NCBI GenBank assembly: GCA_947455455.1
Contig: CANGOE010000018.1
Location: 1 to 43,315, forward strand
Source of the DNA: Hyphomicrobiales bacterium
GTDB taxonomy: Bacteria > Pseudomonadota > Alphaproteobacteria > Rhizobiales > Beijerinckiaceae
Direction of reading: 5' to 3'
DNA length: 43,315 nt
Made by a program: the position numbers and the translations under genes. Positions 1-8,087 of the stretch are shown here, in pieces. Positions within the stretch are counted from its first letter, which is position 1, and each line of letters starts with the position of its first letter. The notes beneath the pieces are model-generated. The model made no database searches, had not been told where the DNA came from, and saw nothing but the letters and a program-made list of their open reading frames with translations.

Positions 1-1
1 C

Positions 2-91
2 CTGATGCGCGACGCCAAAATCACCCAGATCTGGGAAGGAACCAATCAGGTTCACCGGCAACTTATTGGCAGGAGTTTCATCAAGAAATGA
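2..91 (+). CDS. Acyl-CoA dehydrogenase, C-terminal fragment (cut by window start)
   Basis: Only the last 29 codons and the TGA are in the window. They contain the C-terminal signature of acyl-CoA dehydrogenases, an RDAKI..IWEGTNQVHR stretch followed by LIGRSF. In this family the Gly-Thr-Asn segment belongs to the C-terminal four-helix bundle near the flavin and dimer interface. The stop overlaps the ATG of the next gene (ATGA at 88-91), so the two are translationally coupled. The enzyme would introduce the alpha,beta double bond into an acyl-CoA, one step before the 3-hydroxyacyl-CoA dehydrogenase that follows. Substrate chain length cannot be judged from the fragment. Confidence 0.85.
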   Translation: MMRDAKITQIWEGTNQVHRQLIGRSFIKK

Positions 92-969
92 GCCATTCCA
101 TCACAACCATCGGCGTGTGCGGCGGGGGCGGCACCATGGGTGCGGGCATTGCCATTGTCGCCGCGCGCGCAGGTTTCAAAACCATCTCCTATGACCGCTC
201 GCCCGACTCGCTGGCCTCTGCCCGCAAGCAGACCAGCCAGTTTTTCGACAAGTCGGTCGAACGCGGCAAGATGAAACCGGAACTGCGCGACGAGGCTCTG
301 GCCAGGCTGACCATCACCTCGGATATTTCGGAGCTGGCGGCTTGCGATCTGGTGATCGAGGCGGTGTTCGAGGAGTTGGGTGTCAAGCATGCTTTGCTCA
401 AACAGCTTGACGAGGTCTGCCCCGACCACACGATCTATGCATCCAACACGTCGACGCTGTCGATCACCGAAATTGCCTCGGGTAGTACGCGTCCGCACAA
501 TGTCGTTGGAATGCATTTCTGCCTGCCTGCGCAATTGATGAAGCTGGTCGAAATGTCGGCCGGAATTTTGACCAGTCCCGAGACCTTCAAAACCGCTTGG
601 GCGCTGACCGAACAGCTTGGCCAGATACCGGTGGAAACACGCGACGATCCCGGCTTCATTCTCAATGCCCTGCTGGTGCCGTTCAACAATGATGCCATTC
701 GGGCGGTGGAAGCCGGTGTGGCGGATGCGGGCGATATCGACAAAGCCATCAAAGTCGGACTGGGCTACAAAATGGGCCCGTTGGAGCTGATCGATCTGAT
801 CGGCCTCGATACCCAGATCAGGCTTTGCGAGGCCTTTTACGGTATCACACTCGATCCGCGCGCCTCTGCCCCGCCTTTGTTGCGCCGGATGGTGGCGGCC
901 GGTTTGACCGGCCGCAAATCGGGTCGCGGATTTTTCAATTACGGCAGCAATGCCATGTTCGGAGCCTGA
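88..969 (+). CDS. 3-hydroxyacyl-CoA dehydrogenase (HbdA/PaaH type)
   Basis: A single-function NAD-dependent 3-hydroxyacyl-CoA dehydrogenase of 293 residues, the normal length for HbdA/PaaH proteins. The N-terminal Rossmann domain carries a glycine-rich loop (GGGGTMG, residues 12-18). The SNTSTLSI segment holds the expected active-site Ser and Asn region, and the catalytic His lies in GMHF. The helical C-terminal domain starts near residue 185 with a DDPGFILN segment and has the GLGYKMGPLELIDLIGLD motif. The loop after the catalytic His reads CLPAQLMKLVEM, where most members have FNPVPLMKLVE, so the substrate pocket may differ. It follows the acyl-CoA dehydrogenase with a 4-bp overlap and precedes a second 3HCDH-like gene. 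It should oxidise a 3-hydroxyacyl-CoA to the 3-keto form; which acyl chain is unknown. Confidence 0.88.
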   Translation: MSHSITTIGVCGGGGTMGAGIAIVAARAGFKTISYDRSPDSLASARKQTSQFFDKSVERGKMKPELRDEALARLTITSDISELAACDLVIEAVFEELGVKHALLKQLDEVCPDHTIYASNTSTLSITEIASGSTRPHNVVGMHFCLPAQLMKLVEMSAGILTSPETFKTAWALTEQLGQIPVETRDDPGFILNALLVPFNNDAIRAVEAGVADAGDIDKAIKVGLGYKMGPLELIDLIGLDTQIRLCEAFYGITLDPRASAPPLLRRMVAAGLTGRKSGRGFFNYGSNAMFGA

Positions 970-972
970 GCC

Positions 973-1632
973 ATGAGCGAGCAAGCCACGCCCAATCATG
1001 CCATACCCTATGCAACGATCGGAACCTCGTGCCAGTCCTTTCCGGACAATGACCCGTTTCTTTCATCAGCTGTGACACCGGATCAAGCCGGGATCATTCT
1101 CTATCTGGGCTATCCCCATCGCAATGATGACAGCAAACAGGCCATTCTCGTCGAATTGCATACCGAATGTCTGGGCGAGTTGACAGGCGAGCATCTGGGT
1201 GAGGAAGGCTCCAATGTTCTGGGCTTTGCCCGCTATCGCAACGGCGCGGATGATCCTTCTCCACTGATCGAACTGGTCAAACAAAAGAATTCGAAGCCCG
1301 AAGCCATAGCGGCGGCCATCGCGCTGTTTGAATCTGCTGGCTTGCAGGTGGCCGTGTGCAACGACCATCTGGGTCGGATTATCGATCGTCTGGTCCGTCC
1401 CAAATACAATGCCGCCTTGCGCTTTCTCGACGAGGGCAGGGCAACACAGAAAGATCTCGATCTGACCTGCAAGCTCGGCCTCGGCTATCCAGACGGTCCG
1501 ATTGAACGGGTGGTGCGTGGCGGGCTTGTCCATCATTACAATGTCACCACGGCGCTGTTTGAAGGCACAGGCGCTTCGGGTTATGCTCCTGCCCGTCGCG
1601 CGATTGTCGCGGCCAAGCGGGAGCGCAATTGA
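973..1632 (+). CDS. Stand-alone protein with 3-hydroxyacyl-CoA dehydrogenase C-terminal-like domain
   Basis: This 219-residue protein resembles only the helical C-terminal half of 3-hydroxyacyl-CoA dehydrogenases. Residues from about 130 on read GRIIDRLVRPKYNAALRFL, then a DLDLTCKLGLGYPDGPIERV segment, the counterpart of GLGYKMGPLELID in the upstream gene. There is no N-terminal dinucleotide-binding glycine motif, so it should not be a dehydrogenase by itself. The first 120 residues are of unclear fold. It starts 3 bp after the upstream stop, and its TGA shares one base with the next ATG. It could be an accessory subunit, a substrate-binding partner of the upstream dehydrogenase, or a separate CoA-ester enzyme. 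The domain match is clear; the role is inference. Confidence 0.7.
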   Translation: MSEQATPNHAIPYATIGTSCQSFPDNDPFLSSAVTPDQAGIILYLGYPHRNDDSKQAILVELHTECLGELTGEHLGEEGSNVLGFARYRNGADDPSPLIELVKQKNSKPEAIAAAIALFESAGLQVAVCNDHLGRIIDRLVRPKYNAALRFLDEGRATQKDLDLTCKLGLGYPDGPIERVVRGGLVHHYNVTTALFEGTGASGYAPARRAIVAAKRERN

Positions 1633-2750
1633 TGAGACCACTGGACGGTTTGCTGATTCTGGATTTTTCCACCCTCCTTCCCGGGCCGATGGCCACCTTG
1701 TTGCTGGCCGAAGCGGGCGCGGAAGTCATCAAGATCGAACGTCCCGGTTCGGGCGAGGACATGCGCGCCTACGCCCCCGCCTGGGGCAGGGACGGGGTCA
1801 ATTTTGCCATGCTCAACCGTGGCAAGAAAAGCATAGCCCTCGATTTGAAAAATCCCGAAGACAGAGCCAAACTGGAACCGCTGATCCGGCGGGCCGATGT
1901 GCTGGTTGAACAGTTCCGGCCCGGGGTGATGAAGCGGCTCGGCCTTGATTACGAGACGGTCAAACAGCTCAACCCGAAACTGATCTATTGCTCGATTACC
2001 GGCTATGGACAACACGGTCCCAAGCGCGATCAAGCCGGACACGACCTGAATTATATCGGCGACACTGGCATGCTCGGCCTGTCGATGGGCTCGCCACAAC
2101 AGCCGGTGATCCCGCCGGCCCTGATCGCCGATATTGCCGGTGGTGCTTACCCCTCTGTCATGAATATTCTCTTGGCGCTCGAAGAACGCCGCCGCACCGG
2201 ACAGGGCCGTTTGCTCGATATCGCCATGGCCGACAACCTGTTTCCGTTCCTCTATTGGGCCATGGGCAGTGGCATGGCCACCGGACAATGGCCCGGCAAC
2301 GGCACGGACCTTGTGACCGGCGGAACACCGCGCTATCGCCTCTATGCCACCAAAGACCAGCGCATGGTCGCCGCCGCGCCGATCGAACAGAAATTCTGGG
2401 AGCAGTTCTGCACCCTGATCGAATTGCCGATGGCCTTGCGCGACGACAGCGTCGATCCAACGGCAACCACCCATGCCGTTGCCGCTCTCATTGCGGCGCA
2501 GGATTCCGGTTTCTGGCGCGCACGTTTCGAGGGAAAAGATTGTTGCGCCAGCATTGTCGCCACCATGCAGGAGGCGATGGACGATCCGCATTTCAAGGCC
2601 CGTGGTCTGTTCAGCCATCCCTTGCAGAACGAGCAGGGGGCCAGCATTTCCGCTCTGCCCGTCCCCATCGATGCAGGCTTTCGTGCCGGTTCGGACACCA
2701 CGCTCTCAAGCCCGCAATTGGCGGAACACAACAAGGACTATCTCACATGA
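1632..2750 (+). CDS. CaiB/BaiF family (class III) CoA-transferase
   Basis: A 372-residue class III CoA-transferase. The N-terminus (PLDGLLILDFSTLLPGPMAT) is typical. The GRLLDIAMAD segment places Asp201 at the position of the catalytic aspartate that forms the acyl anhydride and CoA thioester in formyl-CoA transferase and CaiB. The ATG at 1632 shares one base with the upstream TGA; an in-frame TTG just before it is less likely. The family moves CoA between carboxylic acids and suits an operon with acyl-CoA dehydrogenase and hydroxyacyl-CoA dehydrogenase, either activating the starting acid or recycling CoA. The set recalls carnitine/crotonobetaine and alpha-methyl-branched acid pathways, but no residue here fixes the substrate. 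It is coupled to the next gene by an ATGA overlap at 2747-2750. Confidence 0.88.
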   Translation: MRPLDGLLILDFSTLLPGPMATLLLAEAGAEVIKIERPGSGEDMRAYAPAWGRDGVNFAMLNRGKKSIALDLKNPEDRAKLEPLIRRADVLVEQFRPGVMKRLGLDYETVKQLNPKLIYCSITGYGQHGPKRDQAGHDLNYIGDTGMLGLSMGSPQQPVIPPALIADIAGGAYPSVMNILLALEERRRTGQGRLLDIAMADNLFPFLYWAMGSGMATGQWPGNGTDLVTGGTPRYRLYATKDQRMVAAAPIEQKFWEQFCTLIELPMALRDDSVDPTATTHAVAALIAAQDSGFWRARFEGKDCCASIVATMQEAMDDPHFKARGLFSHPLQNEQGASISALPVPIDAGFRAGSDTTLSSPQLAEHNKDYLT

Positions 2751-3748
2751 AAGCGGTTTGGGTTTCGGCTTTTGCCCCCTTTGAGACCATTCCCGTGACA
2801 GAGGTTGCCTCACCGCAACCAGAAGCAGGCGACGTAGTGATCGATGTCTATGCCGCAGAAGCCAATTATCCCGATATTCTGGTGATCGAAGGGAAATACC
2901 AGATCAAACCTCCTTTGCCGTTTTCACCGGGCAAATGCGCCGCAGGCATTGTCAGCGCCGTGGGCGCAGGTGTCACCAGCCTCAAGATCGGTGATCGGGT
3001 CGCGGCCCAAACCGAATATGGTGCCTTTGCCGAACAGCTCAAAGTGCGCGCAGAACACTGCTTTGCCATGCCCGACCCCATGCCCTTCGACAAGGCGGCC
3101 GCCCTTGGGCTGGTTTATCAGACGGCGTGGTTTGCGCTTGAGGACCGCGCCCATTTCAAGCGCGGAGAAATCGTGCTGGTGCTTGGCGGTTCGGGTGGCA
3201 TCGGTGTGGCCAGCATCCAGCTTGCCAAAGCGCTGGGTGCATCCATGGTGATTGCCGGTGTGATCGGCGAAGGCAACGAGGCTGTTGCCCGCAAGGCCGG
3301 AGCCGACCACGTTGTCGATCTCGGCGAGGACAATCTGAGAGACCGCCTGCGTGAACATATCCAGACCATGACCAACGGCCACGGCGTTGATGTGGTGATC
3401 GATCCGGTGGGGGGGGATGCCAATGCCGCCGCCTTGCGGGCTATGGCATGGTGTGGCCGGATGGTCATCATCGGCTTTGCCTCTGGTACGATACCGACCA
3501 TCAAAGCCAATTATCTGCTGGTCAAGAATATAGCAGTGACCGGCCTGCAATGGTCCGATTATCGTGACCATATGCCGGAACGGGTGATCGAGGTGCAGAA
3601 CAATCTGTTCGCACTCTATCTGCAAGGTCTGATTGATCCCTATATCAGCAAAAAGGTTCCGCTTGACGGCTTTGCCGAAGCCCTCGCTCTCCTGCGTGAC
3701 GGCAAAGCCCAAGGCAAGATCATCATCGACGTTCGGCCTTCGGCCTGA
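2747..3748 (+). CDS. Zinc-independent medium-chain dehydrogenase/reductase, NADPH:quinone oxidoreductase-like
   Basis: This 333-residue MDR-family protein begins at an ATG overlapping the CoA-transferase stop. It has the GroES-like N-terminal domain (SPGKCAAGIVSAVGAGV near 65) and a nucleotide-binding domain with GGSGGIGVASIQLAKALGA around 145-165. The Cys/His zinc ligands of alcohol dehydrogenases are absent, which points to the quinone oxidoreductase (QOR) or enoyl-reductase branch. The DVVIDPVGGDANAAALRAMAW segment is typical of QOR proteins. Being last in an acyl-CoA operon, it could be an enoyl-CoA or 2-enoate reductase rather than a true quinone reductase; the sequence does not decide this. 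A weak hairpin follows the gene, separating it from convergent uxuA. Confidence 0.85.
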   Translation: MKAVWVSAFAPFETIPVTEVASPQPEAGDVVIDVYAAEANYPDILVIEGKYQIKPPLPFSPGKCAAGIVSAVGAGVTSLKIGDRVAAQTEYGAFAEQLKVRAEHCFAMPDPMPFDKAAALGLVYQTAWFALEDRAHFKRGEIVLVLGGSGGIGVASIQLAKALGASMVIAGVIGEGNEAVARKAGADHVVDLGEDNLRDRLREHIQTMTNGHGVDVVIDPVGGDANAAALRAMAWCGRMVIIGFASGTIPTIKANYLLVKNIAVTGLQWSDYRDHMPERVIEVQNNLFALYLQGLIDPYISKKVPLDGFAEALALLRDGKAQGKIIIDVRPSA

Positions 3749-3763
3749 TAACAGCCTTTTGAG

Positions 3764-3793
3764 CAAACGGGACCGGCAAGCCGACCCCGTTTG
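3764..3793. terminator. Candidate bidirectional terminator between convergent genes
   Basis: An 8-bp inverted repeat (CAAACGGG at 3764-3771, CCCGTTTG at 3786-3793) encloses a smaller CGGC-AA-GCCG stem. It lies in the 50-bp gap between the QOR-like gene and uxuA. Neither side has a clean T-tract, so termination would be imperfect. Confidence 0.5.
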
Positions 3794-3798
3794 TCTGT

Positions 3799-4995
3799 TC
3801 AGGTTGGCAAATTGTGCATTTTGGCAACGGCCGTCATCACGCCGCGGATTTCGGCCAGACCGCGCAGGCGGCCGATAGCAGGATAGCCGGGATGGGTCGG
3901 CTTGTGCACATCATCAAGCAATTCATGCCCGTGATCGGGGCGGAACGGAATACGCCAATCCTTGCGCCCGTCCTCCTGCCGCCGTTTCTGCTCGCGCAAC
4001 AAGACCTCGACAACAGCCACCATATCGACATCCCCATCAAGATGAGCCGCTTCCATGAAGGACCCGTCGGGGTAATTGCTGACATTGCGCAGATGAGCGA
4101 AGTGGATTTTATCGGCAAAGCGTGCGGCAATCTGCGGCACGTCATTGGCCACATTCGCCCCGAGCGAGCCGGTGCAGAAGGTCAGGCCGTTTGATGGTGA
4201 CGGCACACAACCGAGAATGAAGGCGATATCGTCCTCGTTGCAGGTGATCCGCGGCAGACCGAGCAACGGACGGGGCGGATCATCGGGATGGATACACATC
4301 CTGACCCCACATTCTTCCGCCGTCGGAATGATGTTTTCCAAAAAGGTCTTGAGATTGTTGCGCAACATATCCTTGGTGATATGGGCATGGCGGGCCAGAA
4401 TATCGCGCAAGGTTTGCAGGTCATACCGCTCGAAGGCACCGGGCAAACCGGCCATGATATTGGCAAACAACTTGTCCTGATCCGCCTGCGAGGCCTTGTC
4501 CATCCAGACCTTGGCCGCCTCCAGAACTTCGGGTGTCTGGTCGGCTTCGGCTCCTTTGCGCTTGAGGATGAAGCAATCGAACGCGGCATATTCATAGGCA
4601 TTGAAGCGCAGGGCGCGCGCACCGCCGGGCAGAGGATAGCTGTGCTCGGTCCGCATCCAGTCCTGCACGGTCATGAAATTATAGCAGATCGTTTCGATCC
4701 CGCACCGGGCGAGATTGCGGATGGATTGACGGTACTTCTCGAACATCGGTTCAAGATCGCCTTCGCCCAATTTGACGGCTTCCGGGATTTGCAGGCTTTC
4801 CACCACGCTCCAGCGCAAGCCGAGTTCGGGATCGGCCTCGATCATGTTTTTGCGGGCCATGATCTCGTCAACAGTCCAGATCTCGCCATATTTGACATGG
4901 TGCAGAGCCGTTACAATGCCCGTTGCGCCTGTCTGGGTGACATCCCGTAAAGTTGTCGGCTCGTCAGGGCCGAACCACCGCCATGCTTGTTCCAT
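3799..4995 (-). CDS. uxuA: Mannonate dehydratase
   Basis: A 398-residue protein matching the UxuA family in length and motifs. It starts MEQAWRWFGP, and carries CIHPDDPPRP in the middle (Cys and His are metal ligands in UxuA), HLRNV, and FRPDHGHELLDD near residue 350. UxuA removes water from D-mannonate to give 2-keto-3-deoxy-D-gluconate in hexuronate breakdown and needs Fe2+ or Mn2+. An in-frame extension up to 5145 exists, but it would run into the ABC ATPase gene; the ATG at 4995 has a GAGGA ribosome-binding site 6-7 bases upstream. It is last in a six-gene minus-strand set with a 40-bp gap after the ATPase. No uxaC, uxaB/uxuB, kdgK or eda is present, so upstream and downstream steps must be encoded elsewhere. 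Confidence 0.93.
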   Translation of the reverse strand: MEQAWRWFGPDEPTTLRDVTQTGATGIVTALHHVKYGEIWTVDEIMARKNMIEADPELGLRWSVVESLQIPEAVKLGEGDLEPMFEKYRQSIRNLARCGIETICYNFMTVQDWMRTEHSYPLPGGARALRFNAYEYAAFDCFILKRKGAEADQTPEVLEAAKVWMDKASQADQDKLFANIMAGLPGAFERYDLQTLRDILARHAHITKDMLRNNLKTFLENIIPTAEECGVRMCIHPDDPPRPLLGLPRITCNEDDIAFILGCVPSPSNGLTFCTGSLGANVANDVPQIAARFADKIHFAHLRNVSNYPDGSFMEAAHLDGDVDMVAVVEVLLREQKRRQEDGRKDWRIPFRPDHGHELLDDVHKPTHPGYPAIGRLRGLAEIRGVMTAVAKMHNLPT

Positions 4996-5035
4996 CACTG
5001 TCCTCGTTTCTTGCAATCCTGATAGAATATCGTGC

Positions 5036-5809
5036 TCAGGCCCAGCCCAGATGGCCGAGAAATTCTTTGGTACGCCCGACCGTAGGCGCCTCGAAAATCT
5101 GTTCGGGCGGGCCTTGTTCGAGCACCTTGCCGCGCTCGAAAACAATCACCCAATCGGCGACGCGGCGGGCAAAGCTCATTTCATGGGTCACGATCACCAT
5201 GGTGCGGCCTTCGTCGGCCAGCGCCTTCATCACCGAGAGAACCTCGCCGATGGTTTCGGGATCGAGTGCCGAGGTCGGCTCGTCAAACAGCAGAACCTCC
5301 GGTTGCATCGCCAGCGCCCGCGCAATGGCCACCCGTTGCTGTTGCCCGCCCGACAGGTTGACCGGATAGTTATCCGCCTTGTCGGCCAGTCCGACTTTGG
5401 CCAACAAAGCCATGGCCTGCTGTTCGGCTTGTGCCTTGTCCGTGTTCAACACGGTGATCGGCCCGATTGCCACATTCTGCAAGGCGGTCTTGTGCGGGAA
5501 TAATTCAAAGTTCTGGAACACCATGCCCATGCGCTGGCGTACTTTGCGGACTTCGCTCTGCTTGCGCGGCAAGGCCTGTCCGTCAAAAAACACCTCGCCG
5601 CCGTCAAACGGGTCCAATCCGTTGGTGCCGCGCAACAAGGTTGACTTGCCGGACCCCGAAGGCCCGATAAAGCACACCACCTCGCCGGGATAGATCTCGA
5701 GCGAAATATCGTCAATCGCTTTGAAGGCGCCGAAGGCTTTGTGGACATGTTTATATTCCAGCAAAGGCCGTTGCGTGGCCGCACGCCGGATGGGAGTTGT
5801 GTCAGTCAT
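5036..5809 (-). CDS. Polar-amino-acid-type ABC transporter ATP-binding protein
   Basis: This 257-residue ATPase has Walker A GPSGSGKS (49-56), a Q-loop in [12 protein letters not shown], signature LSGGQQQR (152-159) and Walker [13 protein letters not shown]. The [13 protein letters not shown] segment is typical of the GlnQ/HisP/GltL branch. It powers uptake through the two permeases encoded just upstream; its ATG overlaps the stop of the second permease (ATGA, 5806-5809). The extra 15-residue basic N-terminus is not unusual. The transporter normally handles amino acids, but here it sits with uxuA, which suggests a sugar-acid substrate. Confidence 0.93.
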   Translation of the reverse strand: MTDTTPIRRAATQRPLLEYKHVHKAFGAFKAIDDISLEIYPGEVVCFIGPSGSGKSTLLRGTNGLDPFDGGEVFFDGQALPRKQSEVRKVRQRMGMVFQNFELFPHKTALQNVAIGPITVLNTDKAQAEQQAMALLAKVGLADKADNYPVNLSGGQQQRVAIARALAMQPEVLLFDEPTSALDPETIGEVLSVMKALADEGRTMVIVTHEMSFARRVADWVIVFERGKVLEQGPPEQIFEAPTVGRTKEFLGHLGWA

Positions 5810-6465
5810 TCCTTGACCTCGAATTTCTTGCGGACCCAGTCCGATAATTTGGCTTGCGGGTAGCCCATCATCCAGTAGATCACCGCCATCGCCGTCAGCA
5901 TTTCCAGCACCCGGAAACTTTGCGAACGGATCTGCAACGCCACATGCGACAATTCGCCAACGGCTATGACAGACACCAGTGACGTATCCTTGAACAAGGA
6001 GACCCAGGTGGTGGCCAGGATCGGCAAAACCCGGCGGGCGGCTTGTGGCAGAATGATTTCCTTCATCACCTGAAACTGGCTCATCCCCAATGCCAGCCCC
6101 GCATTGGTCTGCCCTGCCCGCACCGAATTGATGCCGGCGCGGAAGGTTTCGGCATTATAGGCCGACACACACAGCACAAGCGCAATCAGCCCGGTGGTAA
6201 AGGCCGAGAATTGCACCGGCACCAGTATCGGGATCACATAAAACGACCAGTAGACGATCAGGATCAGCGGAATATTGCGGAACAATTCGACAAAGCACTG
6301 GCTCAACAAAGCCAGACTGCGCCATTTCGAAATCCGCATGAAAGCGAGCACAATGCCCAATGGCACGGCGAGACCCATGGTCAGCACCGTCAGCACGATG
6401 GTCATCAGTGCGCCTTCGGCCAGAAGCCACCTGTTGAGCCAGACAATCGACCAATCCAGCGTCAT
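5806..6465 (-). CDS. ABC transporter permease, HisM/GltK type
   Basis: A 219-residue inner-membrane permease with about five hydrophobic segments. The EAA loop region includes [34 protein letters not shown], the signature of HisMQ-type permeases, where the loop contacts the ATPase. Its ATG overlaps the stop of the preceding permease by 4 bp (6462-6465), and its own stop overlaps the ATPase start, so all three proteins are probably made in linked amounts. It forms a heterodimer with the neighbouring permease. Confidence 0.92.
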   Translation of the reverse strand: MTLDWSIVWLNRWLLAEGALMTIVLTVLTMGLAVPLGIVLAFMRISKWRSLALLSQCFVELFRNIPLILIVYWSFYVIPILVPVQFSAFTTGLIALVLCVSAYNAETFRAGINSVRAGQTNAGLALGMSQFQVMKEIILPQAARRVLPILATTWVSLFKDTSLVSVIAVGELSHVALQIRSQSFRVLEMLTAMAVIYWMMGYPQAKLSDWVRKKFEVKE

Positions 6466-7130
6466 GACCGCCCCAGATGTGAAAGCCGCCGGTAGATGAA
6501 ATCAACCGTCCGCGTGGTTGGAAACAACAGCAGGAAATAGACAAGGATGGCGAAAGTGAACACTTCCATCGGCTGGTAGCTTTGCGAGGCGACGGTTTCA
6601 GCCCGTTTCATGAATTCGGGAACCGCAATGACCGAGGCAATCGCCGTGTCCTTGATGGTCACCGACAAGACAGACCCGATGGCCGGCAACATGCGGATGG
6701 CCGCCTGCGGCAGAACGATTTTCATGATCACTTGCGGCCATGACATGCCCAGCGCAAGGCCGGCGCGGCATTGCCCCTCGCGGATCGACTCCACGCCGGC
6801 GCGGACAATTTCGACAATCGATGCCGTGATATGGATGGTGATCGCAATCAGGGCCGACCAAAAGGGCGGAAAATTGATGCCGGTCAAAATAGGCACGGCA
6901 AAATAGATCCAGACGATCACCACCAGAACGGGGATCGAGCGCATCGTATCGACATAGAAGGTAATGGCCAATTGCAAAGGCCGCGGGCCATAGACACGCC
7001 CGACCCCCAGCAAGGTGCCAAGCATCAGCGAAGCGGCCATACACAGAAGCGACAATAAAATGGTGACACCGATTCCGGTGGCCAGAAACTGCCAGCTGTC
7101 CACAATCGGCGAAATGTCAAAATCAGGCAC
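6462..7130 (-). CDS. ABC transporter permease, HisQ/GltJ type (GTG start)
   Basis: A 222-residue permease of the HisMQ family with an EAA loop ([28 protein letters not shown]). The start codon is GTG at 7128-7130, preceded by a GGAGG ribosome-binding site 6 bases upstream. No in-frame ATG lies close enough to be a better choice. It is the first membrane gene after the binding protein and is separated from it by a perfect 11-bp hairpin. The GTG start and the hairpin both fit lower permease than binding-protein output, as is usual for ABC importers. Confidence 0.92.
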   Translation of the reverse strand: MPDFDISPIVDSWQFLATGIGVTILLSLLCMAASLMLGTLLGVGRVYGPRPLQLAITFYVDTMRSIPVLVVIVWIYFAVPILTGINFPPFWSALIAITIHITASIVEIVRAGVESIREGQCRAGLALGMSWPQVIMKIVLPQAAIRMLPAIGSVLSVTIKDTAIASVIAVPEFMKRAETVASQSYQPMEVFTFAILVYFLLLFPTTRTVDFIYRRLSHLGRS

Positions 7131-7173
7131 TCAAGCCTCCGGCTCAACGTGAACATCAACAGGATGGATCAAG

Positions 7174-7202
7174 GGGGCATGCCGCATGAAACGGCATGCC
7201 CC
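7174..7202 (-). terminator. Intercistronic stem-loop between binding-protein and permease genes
   Basis: A perfect 11-bp stem (GGGGCATGCCG at 7174-7184 and CGGCATGCCCC at 7192-7202) with a 7-base loop lies 7 bases after the binding-protein stop codon. On the minus strand it is not followed by a T-run, so it more likely protects the upstream message from 3' exonucleases or attenuates partially than acts as a full terminator. Similar elements set high binding-protein output in many ABC operons. Confidence 0.7.
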
Positions 7203-7209
7203 GATCGCA

Positions 7210-8061
7210 CTATTCCATTTTGCTGACGACAACGCCTTCGGCGGCATCGAGTTTGGCTTGCATGCCTTTGGCAACATCACGCAACCAATCCAGCAAAACC
7301 GGCTGGTTCTTGTCGATGGCCAAACCGACCGGCGAGGCTTTCTCCATACTGCCCTGACAATTGTTTTCGGCAGGAAGCGATGCAAGGCCTTTGACCTTGC
7401 GGCTCAACGGCACATAGGGAATCCGGTTGATCGGTGCGGCATCGGCACGTTTGGCGACGATTTCTTCAACAGGGGCGACACCGGTGCCGCCGACCGCGCG
7501 GTATTTGGCGAGCGGGAAGCGTGATTTCACCCAGTTTTCCTCGGCACTCCCGGTCAGATAGGCGATGGTAATGTCGGGATGGTTGAGGTCATCGACCTTT
7601 TTGGCCCCACTGAATTTGGGATTGTCGGCGCGACCGAACATGCAGACCGAAGTCTGCGAATAGATCACGAAATCGACAACCTTGAGCCGCTCGGGCGTTT
7701 CTGCCAGAGCCGTAATCGACAGATCGGCCTGATTGGAGGCCAGCACCGGCACTTTGGTTTCATGCGAGACCGGTACGGTCTGCAATTTCACGCCGAGCAG
7801 GCGGGCATATTCCTTGGCCAGAATCCAGGCCGGACCATCCCAGGCTTCACCCGTGCCACTGGTATTTTCAATCAGCCATGGTGCGTTTGACAACACCGCC
7901 ACACGCAAGACACCAGCCGATTTGATGGCATCAATGCGTGGGCTTTTACCCGCTGCCGGTGGCTCCTGAGCCTGCGTCAGACTTGATCCCGCAACCAAGG
8001 TTGCAATCACCGTCAACGGCATAACCAAACGACGAAACGTCTTTTTTACAGATACTGACAT
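7210..8061 (-). CDS. Periplasmic substrate-binding protein, family 3 (polar amino acid type), atypical ligand site
   Basis: A 283-residue secreted binding protein. Residues 1-31 are a Sec signal peptide (KKTFRRL basic start, hydrophobic core, likely cleavage around 31). The family-3 fold is visible from SAGVLRVAV (48-56) on. Arg125 in AETPERLKVVDF is where the family places the Arg that binds the ligand alpha-carboxylate. The segment that usually reads like VDAVVTD, whose Asp binds the alpha-amino group, here reads ADAAPIN (206-212), with Asn212 at that position. That fits a carboxylate lacking an alpha-amino group, in line with downstream uxuA. AGGAGG precedes the ATG. It lies 26 bp after the gntR stop. 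The family call is firm; the ligand is inference. Confidence 0.88.
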   Translation of the reverse strand: MSVSVKKTFRRLVMPLTVIATLVAGSSLTQAQEPPAAGKSPRIDAIKSAGVLRVAVLSNAPWLIENTSGTGEAWDGPAWILAKEYARLLGVKLQTVPVSHETKVPVLASNQADLSITALAETPERLKVVDFVIYSQTSVCMFGRADNPKFSGAKKVDDLNHPDITIAYLTGSAEENWVKSRFPLAKYRAVGGTGVAPVEEIVAKRADAAPINRIPYVPLSRKVKGLASLPAENNCQGSMEKASPVGLAIDKNQPVLLDWLRDVAKGMQAKLDAAEGVVVSKME

Positions 8062-8087
8062 GATCTCCTCCTGCCCGAGTTTCTTGA

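Noticed and set aside
52-999. Long minus-strand open frame opposite the 3-hydroxyacyl-CoA dehydrogenase
   Set aside because: Antisense shadow of a clear family member in GC-rich DNA; its translation is His/Arg/Gly-rich with no domain.
4996-5145. 50-codon N-terminal extension of uxuA
   Set aside because: It overlaps the ABC ATPase gene, and the family start MEQ..WRWFGP begins at 4995 after a ribosome-binding site.
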